In this document: positions 10,691 to 19,790 of the stretch, in pieces | Layout of the letters: the number at the start of each line of letters is the position of its first letter | How positions within the stretch are numbered: the first letter of the stretch is position 1 | Source of the DNA: Vitrella brassicaformis | Lineage: Eukaryota > Sar > Vitrellaceae | Assembly (NCBI GenBank): GCA_001179505.1 | Contig: CDMY01000292.1 | Span: forward strand, 93,941 to 127,640 | Direction: 5' to 3' | DNA: 33,700 nucleotides | Translations under genes and position numbers: made by a program | Notes under the pieces: generated by a model | What the model saw: only the letters and a program-made list of their open reading frames with translations | What the model was told of the DNA's origin: nothing | The model's database searches: none

Positions 10691-10818
10691 GGCGATGCGA
10701 TGGCTAAGTGTGCACTGGCAAGATGCACCAGAGGTTCAACGGTTGAGGTTATGTTTCGCGGAGGGGGATATCCGGCACCGTGATACAATTGCCGTGATAT
10801 TCCGATTCCGTAGCACCG
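10691..10818. promoter_or_regulatory. Divergent intergenic region with a repeated ccgtgata motif
   Basis: These 128 bp separate the kinesin ATG on - from the next ATG on +. The octamer ccgtgata occurs twice, at 10778-10785 and 10792-10799, spaced 14 bp start to start. That makes it a candidate factor site. The promoter role is inferred from position only. Confidence 0.35.
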
Positions 10819-11719
10819 ATGGAGGCCTTCCTTGCCGAATACGCCGAAGGCGGCCTCAAGAAAGACATCGCACCGTTCCTCGGTAACATGTGTGGGTGGA
10901 TGCATTCCACACAACAACTTCTGCCTTTGTCGTGTCGATGAATGCATTCCTCATGGATGGATGGATGGAGATGGGGTGTGTGTGTGTGCAGATAGCGTAT
11001 CGTTGGTCAACTTCAGCAGCTGCAGCCCCCTCATCGCGGGGCAGATAGGCCGCGACCACCATGACCTGTGGAGCACGCACCTCACCCACCCCGAGTACGC
11101 CAGCGATGTGTTCAAGGAGAAGGGGCGCGGCCGAGCATTCGGGCAGTCGCCGACCTGCCATCCGTCCTTCTACCGGCTGATAGTGGCGGCCTTGAGCCGC
11201 ACGGGACACACCAGACGCCTGGCTAAGATCAATGTAGGCCTCTGCACTGACACTGAGGATGCTCACGCGCACGTCTGTTTGGATTGTGCTGTTGTCCACA
11301 CGCAGAAGCTGCACACGCGGGGCAAGCTGACGGCGCCGTTCGACCCCAAACACGACCCCGCCAAGATGGACAACCCCAAGAAGCGCGGCGGCAAGAAGCA
11401 GCAGCAGCAGCCCAGCTCCTCCGAGCCGGGCATCTACGAGTTGTTCAACGGCTTAGTGAAGGACAAGGAGCGCAACGCTCGGCAAGAGGACATCCGGCGG
11501 GAGGCCAAGCGCAGGAGGGAGGGGTGGGGGCCCATCCCCAAAGAGCACGAGGGGCTCTTCTGGGCGCTGGACAACAACCGCCCCTCCATGCTGGCCACGC
11601 GCATGCGGACGCGCTTCCCGGCCAAGAAGGTGCCGGGCGGCCTGCTGCAGCGGCTCAGGAGCGAGGCCAAGTGGAACGAGGAGGCCGCCAAGGTGCTGGC
11701 CGAGTACGTGGAGGAATAG
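10819..11719 (+). CDS. Hypothetical basic protein, family not recognised
   Basis: Three exons (10819-10882, 10992-11233, 11306-11719) join in phase to give 239 residues. I do not recognise a domain. The first part, MEAFLAEYAEGGLKKDIAPF, is followed by a histidine-rich segment with HHDLWSTHLTHPEYASDVF and PTCHPSFYRLIVAALSRTG. The second half is strongly basic and glutamine-bearing (PKKRGGKKQQQQP). Its helices KDKERNARQEDIRREAKRRR and LLQRLRSEAKWNEEAAKVL look like a nucleic-acid or ribosome-associated tail, but that is inference. PKKRGGKK could act as a nuclear localisation signal. Exon 2 starts after a tgtgtgtgtgcag acceptor typical of this locus. The TAG stop is at 11717-11719. The kinesin gene starts 128 bp upstream on the opposite strand. 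Confidence 0.7.
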
Positions 11720-13695
11720 AGAAGTGTTGGGGTTGGGGGGGGCAGGGGCGACTGGCTGGGTGTGTGGATTGATAAGTGAGACTGCCTGGTGTGCGTTGTG
11801 AATGCCGGAGTGCGGTGACACCATACATGTCATGTGAGTGAATGAGCCATCCATCATTCGGACTGTCCAGTGCATGGTATGGACCCACGTCTGTACCGTA
11901 AGCCGAATACTTGCTCCTAGCTTGCCGCCGAATGGGAGGGCGGACAGCGAGTGTTTCAGGAGGCCTTGGGAGACGTCAGGACGGCGCACAGATCTGTGTG
12001 GGCCGCCTTAACGACTCGCAGGTCGTCATGAAACAGTCTGTCAACACCCAGCCAAACGAACAACACCCCCTCCACTCCCTCTCCGTCCCCATCCATCAAA
12101 TCACGCCACTCAAGTCACAGTCGTCTCCTGCGATGTCGCCCGGCTGCGATCGATGCTGTGTACTCGTCTGCATATAGTCATCCAAAAGCCACTCGCTCCC
12201 GCATATGTATGTGCACATCCACACACCCCCTCCGTCCCTCCCTCCCTCGCCCCATGCGCCCATCCGTGTATCCACACATCCATATTTTGTGAGACAGACA
12301 GACACGCGTCAAAAGCCACTCAGTATACTAACTCCACACACCGACCGCACCACTAAACTTACTTCACTCGCATCCATCCATCAAGTCGCATCTATACATT
12401 CGCCCACACGTACGCACGCAATCACACGATGGCCCTCACGCACGCAGGAGGCAGGCAGGCAGGCAGGCATGGTTGCCCTCATGCTGCTGCAAGGTAAGCT
12501 GTGTGTGTTATCTGCGTGTATATAGATAGATATCTTCACTGGCTGGCGGATGAATGAAAAGACTCACATACACACACCCAGACACTCTCTCTCACTGACC
12601 ACGTCGCGCATTGAAAATCGTAGGGGGGAGGGAGGGAGCGGGGGAGTGGTAGAAGAGAGTAGAGAGTGTCTGTCGCACGTGTCATGTCTGTCTGGACATC
12701 TAGCTATGCCTATTCGGCATCTTCTGCACACCCAAGCCGAGCCGAGCCAGATATCGACACATCCACACACCCACACACCCATTTATCCACATACACAGAT
12801 GTACAGATATACAGATGGACAGACACACAGACACAGACAGACAGACAGACAGACACACAGACAGACAGACGCGTGTGTCTTCAACGCGCACAGACCGACA
12901 AGAAGGCCTGTCTAGGCATGAGTGGCATGCGTGGGTTCACCCGCGGAGGCACACACGGACACAGACACAGACACACCTGTCTGTCTGTCTGTCTGTAGAC
13001 GTGTTGAGCACGGAGCCTAGACAGAGGGACTATACAGACAGACAGAAGCAGACGGATTGACGTGTGTACACCTGTGCAGACATACACACATGGGTATGCG
13101 TGTGTTCAACACGGAAGTGACCAGAGAGGCGGATGGCTATACAGGCGGGGAGGCACAAAAAGGCGTCAGTGAATGGGCAAGCAGAGCAGATGAGTGAGTG
13201 GAGTGAGTGAGTGATCAGGGTAATGAACCCTCGCAATCAATCGCAGGGAAAGAAAAACGACCACACAGACAGAGAGACAGAGAGGCAGACACACACATCG
13301 ATGGACCGATCACAGACCGTGACGCCCTCGCTATACACTTCCCCCCCCCACCCCTCCCTCCCTCCCGCCCCCAAGACGACGGACAGACAGCTAATTCGAT
13401 TCGCACGCCCCTTACACACACCACGCACAGCCATACACGGATCCGCCCCTACACACACGCGCACGGCTGCCTAATGGCACGACGCAGTGCGTGGTAACTG
13501 CAGAGGCAGACCGACGGGCAGACAGACAGACAGACGGGCAGACAGACCGGCAACCGATGAACTATTCTGTATACGTCGCTAGCTCCAATGGTACACATCC
13601 ATCCATTTATCCATACGCACACAAATGTAATCATTCACAAACTCACTGGTGGTGTGGGTGGGTGCGTCATGCTGCTCTCTGCCCTGCCGAGGCGG
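11720..13695. other. Microsatellite-rich 2 kb spacer between convergent genes
   Basis: No reading frame here shows motif content or plausible splice structure. The region holds GGCA repeats near 12450-12470 and a dense CAGA/CACA block at 12815-12870. It also has a short TCTG run at 12978-12997 and further CAGACAGA blocks near 13260-13290 and 13505-13545. The + strand carries mostly the CAGA orientation. It may hold 3' untranslated regions of both flanking genes. Confidence 0.5.
12815..12870. repeat. CAGA/CACA microsatellite block
   Basis: Repeated acagacag and acacag units run almost without interruption. A complementary run of ctgtctgtctgtctgtctgt lies about 110 bp downstream (12978-12997), so the two could pair as an imperfect hairpin. 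Confidence 0.85.
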
Positions 13696-14735
13696 CTACT
13701 CCTCCCCAAAGCCCTCATCGGCGAAGTCGGCCCAGCTGAGGTCCACATCCACGTCAGCCGCCAGACCTGCAGCACGCCACACCACACCACATACACACAC
13801 ACACACACACATACACACATTGGATTGTATGCAGAGAGAGCTATCGACGTACGTACCCGTGTTGTCATCGTCTCCGCCACTCATGGACAGCAGCAGGCGG
13901 CGAGAGCAGGCATTGCAGCTGGCCGCACACACGTCCATGAGGCGGGTGCAGGCATGAACCTCCGCGGGCACTCCACGGCGGTAGGCCCTGGCGAGGTCGG
14001 TGAGCCTGACGGTGCACCCCATGCCCTTCCTGTTGGCCGCCCAGGTCAGCATCCTGCAGGTCTTCCCTTGCTGTCGGACCTGCACACACGCACCACACGC
14101 CACACACACGGTATGCGTGTCGCTCACCACACAAGCTTTGTGTGTGTGAGGGTGGGGTGGGGTGAGCGTGCCTTCGGGGAGTCCCTGCACTGAAAAAGCT
14201 GGGGGTTGAAAAAGGAGCCATCGGGACAGTCACCACTCTCACCGTCCACGCCTACACCCACATGCCCAGATACACAGGTAGACAGACAGACGTGTGCACG
14301 TCACGTGTGCAGGGCAGTCGACCTCTTTGAGCGTTGTTCTATATCAGCTGCTTACCGCAGTCAGCAGTGTCCTCCGCACAACCATTGACGGCACACTGAC
14401 ACACACACACACACACACGGAGCGAGAGTGCACGACGGGCCCGTCCCCCCGCGACACCGTACCTGTCGGTCGCAGACGTTGTCATTCATGTAGAACGATG
14501 GACAGGCCATGGTGCAGGAAGTGCCTCTCTGAACACACACACACACACACACACGCCCACACACACGCGGAGAGAGAGAGAGAGATGCAGCGAGGATACA
14601 GATCCACCAAGGATGGGTGTGTCGGTGCGTGAGGGACTGGCGTACCTGGAGTTGTCTATCAGCAGCAGCTTTGGCCTCACACAGCGCCGCCAACGAGGTC
14701 AACACGCACACGGCACCCAGCAGCATCACTCTCAT
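13696..14735 (-). CDS. Small secreted cysteine-rich protein
   Basis: Six exons (14646-14735, 14463-14528, 14356-14395, 14172-14251, 13857-14079, 13696-13766) give 189 residues. The protein opens with a signal peptide (MRVMLLGAVCVLTSLAALCEA). The mature part has many cysteines: TSCTMACPSFYMNDNVCDRQ, CAVNGCAEDTADCG, FQCRDSPK, GKTCRMLTW, GMGC and CAASCNAC. The order C-x-DSP, GKTC, C, then C-x(3)-C-x-x-C resembles a repeated motif common in secreted proteins of stramenopiles and some alveolates (DSP...GK..C.W....C....CP.TCG.C). The Trp is one or two residues out of place and one CP is replaced. The tail is acidic (WADFADEGFGEE). The donor after DSPK is a GC (14171); a GT donor at 14132 would add 13 residues. 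An extracellular or vacuolar role is inferred. Confidence 0.7.
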
Positions 14736-15211
14736 GCTCTTGGCACACACACAACACTCACTCACTTACTCAATCAGGCGCAGCACAGCACTCAATCTAC
14801 ACGGAGATGCGATATATAGGCAGCGATGAGCGCAATGCGATAAACGTGCACACCAACAGACAGGCGGAGTGTGAAAGAGAGAGGGGGGGCCGCCCACGGG
14901 CTGCCACTCGGCTATTCTCCCTAGCTGCAGGAGGGCAGCAGACAATCAAAACCTCCTTCCTGCCTGGCCTTCCTCTCTCACTCAGGCAGTCACCGCCGGC
15001 TGGCTATCGGGACGTTACAGTAGAGAGAGCGGGGCGTTTCAACGAAAAAAGCCTTGCGATAGGTGTGCACAGATACACGCGCACACGTGGGTGGATACGC
15101 CGCGCCGCTATCTGCCCTGACCGAGAGATCTCACGGCAGTCAACGGTTTCACGTCAGTGGTTTAGAGCTCGCATCTGGGGGCGTCTCGGGGGGCCTGAGC
15201 GTCTCAGTGCC
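14736..15211. other. Divergent spacer and likely 5' leader of the ubiquitin-like gene
   Basis: The reading frame of the 15212 gene stays open upstream to an ATG at 14807. The sequence encoded there is arginine-rich without motifs, and using it would bury the signal peptide. I treat it as leader and promoter DNA shared with the cysteine-rich gene on -. Confidence 0.4.
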
Positions 15212-17602
15212 ATGCTCGCTTCCGTCGTTCTCCTGTTGCTCCTCAGCGCCTCGCTGGCGCCGGCCTCTGCCGACCACGATTGCCGCACAATCAACGAGAC
15301 ACGCATCCACGACCGCGTCGAACGGCGACATGAGGGCGCGAATTTCGCTCTTGCAATGGCCGAGGGTGCCGCTGAGCGTCCCGGCAGGAGCGGGGACGCA
15401 GAAACCCGAACGACTGAGTGGCAGCCCGGCAAAGACAAAAAGAAAAAGAAGCGACACGAACAGGAGGCCGAGTACCCGGCGGAGGCGGCACGGGAGCGTG
15501 GCGAGCGGGGAAGGCGTGAAAGGATGAGGCACCAGCAGGAGGCACAACCGGTGGCACAACCTTATGGGTATCATCAGCCAAACCTGCCCCCCGTCCACCC
15601 GGTGCGCCAGCCGGTGACCCAGCCACGGCTTCCCCCTGTGACCTCGCCCCACCAGCCGCCATCGGAGCAACCATATGGGTATTATGCGTATCACAGTCAG
15701 CCAAACCTGCCGCCCATTCACCCTCGCCCTATGACCGCGCCCTACCAGCCGCCACCGGAGCAACCATATGGGTATTATCACAGTCAGCCAAACCTGCCCC
15801 CAATCCACCCGGTGCGCCAGCCGATGACCCAGCCACGGCTTCCCCCTGTGACCTCGCCTCACCAGCCGCCACCGGAGCCCGAATACGAATCGTTTACTGC
15901 CAGAATGGCCAGACTCGCGGCCGAGGAGCAACAGGAGAAGGAGCGGAAGAAGAAGCAGATGAAAATGAAGAAGGCGGAGAAGGTGCCCGGCGAGAAGAGG
16001 CGCCCGGGAGGGGTGGCCTGGGAAGTGCCAACAGAGACACTTGGCCACCGGTGAGAAGAAAATGTTCAGACAGACAAGAGCATTGTCCTGTGATGCTCTC
16101 TCAGGGGAAAAGAAGCAGAAGAAAAGGCGCGGCGTCGCACCAGCGAGAAGAAGGCGAAGAAGGCCAAAGCTACTCCCGAGAAAGCGCCCGTCACGACACC
16201 CAAGCAGCCGGTGCCCACTAAGGTGGCGCAACCCACCGTCGAGGTTGTGCCTCCGACCCCAAAGCCACGTTTGACGCCACCCATGGGGCCGCCGCCGGCA
16301 CCCATGGGACCGCCATCACCCATACAAGCGTACAAACACGACGTATACACAAAGGAGAAAGACCAAGTACACCTCATTGTGCGCTGTCTGTCTGCCTCTC
16401 TCTCTCTCTCTCTGTGGCTTGCTTGCCTGGTTGCAGCCCGGGTGCGGAGGACGACGAAGACACGGAGTCCGAGGACACCGAGTCGTCGGAGGAGGTATCC
16501 GATGAGGAATCGGAGGCCAGCGAAGAAGACGCAGAGGAGCCTGCGACTGTGGCCTTCACTGTCAATGACCCTGAAGGTAGGTGTTCCACATACGCAGTGT
16601 TGTCCGTAGTCACTCACCTGCCTGTCTGCCTCTACACACACCACACACATACACAGGCAAGCAATACACATTTGACCTCCCCAAAAAGGTCAAGATCATC
16701 CGAGTCAAGCAACACGTGTTAGAGGACGACCGATATCCCGCTTCGTCCGTGGACCTCCTCAAGGACGGGCAGCGGCTTCCAGACGAGGCGACCATGGCTG
16801 AGAGCGGTGTCAGGGACGGCGACACTCTCCAACTTGTCCTTAAGTCAGAGACTCCGGCCGCCGCGAAGATAGGCATCACTGTCAATGACCCTGAAGGTAG
16901 GTGTTCCACATACGCAGTGCCGTCCGTACTCACTCACTCACCTGTCTGTCTGCCTCTACACACACACCACACACATACACAGGCAAGCAATACACATTTG
17001 ACATCGACAACACGGTCAAGATCATCCAGGTCAAGCAAGGCATCGAGTCGGTGGACCACCGATATCCCGCTGCGTCCTGGGACCTCTTCAAGAACGGGCA
17101 GAAGCTTGGAGACGAGGGGACCATGGCTGAGAGCGATGTCAAGGACGGCGACATTCTCCAACTTGTCCTTAAGTCAGAGGGGGCACCCAAGCAGACAAAA
17201 CCACCAAAGAAAGGTGAGCCCTTCGGCGAGACAGACACTGAGACCCCTCAGCCCTGTTGTCCGTCTGTCTGTGTATGTGCAGAAGAGATAGAGTTACACG
17301 TCCACACCCTCGACGAGAAGCAGCCAATCCTTTTGAAGGTCGTGCCATCCGACACCATCCGCCAAATCAAGGAAAAGATCCACAAGAAGGACAACCGCTT
17401 CATGCCCGACGACATCGACCTGATGCTCAAAAGAGACGACGCCTTCTTCAAAGGATTCAAGACCCTGAACGACGACACCACCGTCCCGCAAGACATGATC
17501 CGGCAGCAGCGCGCCGACCTCTGGCTGAGCTACAAGCCGAGGAAGAGAGCGAAGAAGAAGGCGGCGAAACCCATCAGGAGGAGCCAGAGCATGACAGACT
17601 GA
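15212..17602 (+). CDS. Signal-peptide protein with proline-rich repeats and three ubiquitin-like domains
   Basis: Six exons (15212-16050, 16105-16329, 16437-16576, 16657-16896, 16983-17213, 17283-17602) join in phase to give 664 residues. The start gives a signal peptide (MLASVVLLLLLSASLAPASA). Charged sequence follows, then a proline-rich part with three copies of a QPYGY...QPNLPPIHP unit. Next come a lysine-rich part and an acidic run (EDDEDTESEDTESSEEVSDE). Ubiquitin-like domain 1 (about 391-470) and domain 2 (about 474-550) are near-identical in plan: VNDPEGKQYTFD, then DRYPASSVDLLKDGQRLPDE, then GDTLQLVLKSE. Domain 3 (about 560-640) starts EIELHVHTLDEKQPILLKVV and includes DTIRQIKEKIHKKDNR. 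None ends in Gly-Gly, so these are built-in domains, not conjugated modifiers. The tail is basic (KPRKRAKKKAAKPIRRS). A role in protein quality control is possible but unproven. Confidence 0.75.
15557..15880 (+). repeat. Proline-rich coding repeats (YGY...QPNLPPIHP units)
   Basis: Three units share the order QPYGY, QPNLPPxHP, then PYQPP or PHQPP. The first and third also share VRQPxTQPRLPPVTSPHQPP at the DNA level with few differences; the middle unit is shortened. This indicates recent expansion by unequal exchange. Confidence 0.85.
16548..17180 (+). repeat. Tandem duplication of a ubiquitin-like exon with its upstream intron
   Basis: Copy one is about 16556-16846 and copy two about 16876-17177. 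Both contain actgtcaatgaccctgaag, then an intron starting gtaggtgttccacatacgcag, then cacacatacacag and an exon starting gcaagcaatacacatttgac. The introns differ by only a few substitutions and small indels. Intron similarity this high points to a recent event or gene conversion. Confidence 0.9.
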
Positions 17603-18944
17603 GAGGACTGAGTGCATAGGTGATGGATGAGCCACGGACAGACAATCCCTGCAACGATCCCGAGAGTGAGAGAGACAGGCCTGGCCTGCCTTTGCTTGAT
17701 CTTGAACGAAATGAGTGGGACAAAACATGTACTGTATGCGCCTGTCTCATCAGATGTCTCAGCCATTGTCCTCTACCATACGTACACTCACTACACACGC
17801 CACTGCGCCACGTACTGCGTATGCACCTCTCTCTCCCTGTGAAATGATACCTACAGCCCCACTCACTCACAGCCAGCCAGTCAGCCAGTCAGCCAGCCAG
17901 CCACGCGCCGCACTCAAGGCAGCAGACATGGGTCCCTCACCCCTCCCCTCTCGCCCCCCCTGTCAACTCGTACACCAATCCTGAATGCGTCCATCCATCC
18001 ATTCATGGCACAACACAACACAACACGAGACACACACAGACAGACAGACAGACGAGCAACCCGCCCAGCCTGCGCTTGACCTCCTTATGGCACTCGGCGT
18101 GGATGCCCTCGGCCCTCGCCCTGTCGACATCCTGGCCTCTCTCCTTCAAGTGGAAGAGGACCGTCTCCAACCGCATTAAAGGCGACGACTGCCCCGCTAT
18201 TTCCTCGAGGTTCTTTCGGGCTGCCTGCGGGGCAGCCGCTGCCGCCGGGCCGGCCGCTTGACCATGATGCTCTGCGATGGGGAAGTCTATCTAGGCCAAA
18301 ACACGGCTTCGCAGCGTGTCGATTGTGATGAGGAGGGAGGGACCTCGTGTCTCGCGTCAGGCACCGCATCAGTACGTTAATTAACAAGGAGATGGGGTAT
18401 AATCATCCATCGTTCGTATGACACGGCATTGCACTGTCCATGAAGTCAGTGGCTGTCTGAGCAGGACGGTCAGCCTACTCGCCATCGAGCCCTGTGTCAG
18501 TCGACGAATCCAAACGCTGCCTCGTTGGCCGATGACCGCCGAACGAGGCATGCAGCGTTGGGGCGGCGTGTGACACATACCCGTATGAGAGATGGATCCA
18601 TGATGCACTCACTGTCTCAGGCAGCCTGCACCATCTGTCTGTCTGTGGGCGCTGCTGTCAAGGGAGACTCGGCAACGTCACTCTCGCCAAATGTCGACCC
18701 ATCGGCGGGGGTAACGTTGCCGATTCTCGCTCGATAGCAACGCGCCACACCACACCACAGAGAGACGACGTCGAGATCAATGTCTACTACTCATTCAATC
18801 AGGTGCACGACGAGGTGCATCAGTCACTGACGCACCCCACATGCATGGACACAAGTGAGAGAGCACTCGAGTGAGTTGAGTTGAAATCCCCCCCTACCCT
18901 GCCCTGCCCTACCCCCCAAAGCATGCAGGGCAGGCGTCATCTCC
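17603..18944. other. Spacer between convergent genes, with one coding-like stretch
   Basis: This is the 3' flank of the ubiquitin-like gene and of the U2AF gene. It holds CCAG/TCAG repeats (17871-17903) and CATC repeats near 17987-18005. Apart from the candidate exon at about 18070-18270 on -, I see no supported gene. Confidence 0.4.
18064..18276 (-). CDS. Possible exon of an unidentified small protein
   Basis: One frame on - reads GQAAGPAAAAAPQAARKNLE and then EIAGQSSPLMRLETVLFHLK, continuing ERGQDVDRARAEGIHAECHK. This is helix-like with good codon use and is unlike the surrounding spacer. An in-frame TAG lies just upstream, so the stretch needs either an acceptor (ccatcgcag near 18277) or an internal start at the Met of SSPLMRLE. 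A TCTG-rich run follows directly, as in introns here. I could not complete a gene. Confidence 0.3.
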
Positions 18945-19759
18945 TCAGCGTGTGCCGTTGACGCCGTCCTCATGCTTGACGGTGACCTCGTCCCGCTCGC
19001 GATTCCACTGCATCCATCCATCCATCCAGTCATGTGCACACAAATCACACATGGGATTCGGTGTGGCTTGGCCTACTCACCTTGGCGACCATTGCGCGTC
19101 GCTCCTCGCTGGTCTGCCTGGCCCTGGCGCGGTAGTCATCCTCTGTCGCACCACCACCACCACCAACACCGCCCTCTCTCTCGCGATTCCACTGCACACA
19201 CACGCAATGTAATGTGACACACACACGATCGTGTGTGGCTGTGTGGGTGTGGGTTGGTCGGTAGGAGCGCACCTGTTCGACCATGGCGCGTCGCTCCTGC
19301 GATGATTTCTCGCGGTACGTGTCGCCGTTCTGTCGGTCTCGGTTGTACCTGTCGCCGCCTCCCCTGCTGTCCCGGTACCCCCTGCTGTCATTGTAGCCGC
19401 CTCGCCTGTCGTCGCGGCGGTCTCTGTCGCGATCTCGGTCCCGGTAGCGCTCGCGGGACCTGCATCACACCACACCACACACTGATGCATGAATGGACGT
19501 CCTCGGTGCAGACAGAGACTCTGTTTGAGGTTCTTCACCTGGATCTCTGCTGGGGTGCCTCCCTGTCCCTGTTGTTGTCCCTGTTGTCTCTGCTGTCCCG
19601 TGTGTCGGCTGGTTTTCTGTAGTCGGGGTGGTCCTCGTACATCTGCTTGAAGAGCTTCCGCTTAAGGGAACGCGGCACGTGCTTGGTGTGCATGAAGTTG
19701 CAGTACCCGCCACCTACACGCACACACGTAGCGAGATGGATGGATGGCAGTAACTCTAA

Positions 19760-19790
<31 letters not shown>

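Noticed and set aside
12815-13290. A CRISPR-like array in the repeat-rich spacer
   Set aside because: The repeats are simple 4-bp microsatellites without unique spacers of constant length, and the DNA is eukaryotic.
14807-15211. An N-terminal extension of the ubiquitin-like protein from the ATG at 14807
   Set aside because: The frame is open but encodes arginine-rich sequence without motifs, and it would bury a strong signal peptide. I kept the start at 15212 and noted the uncertainty.
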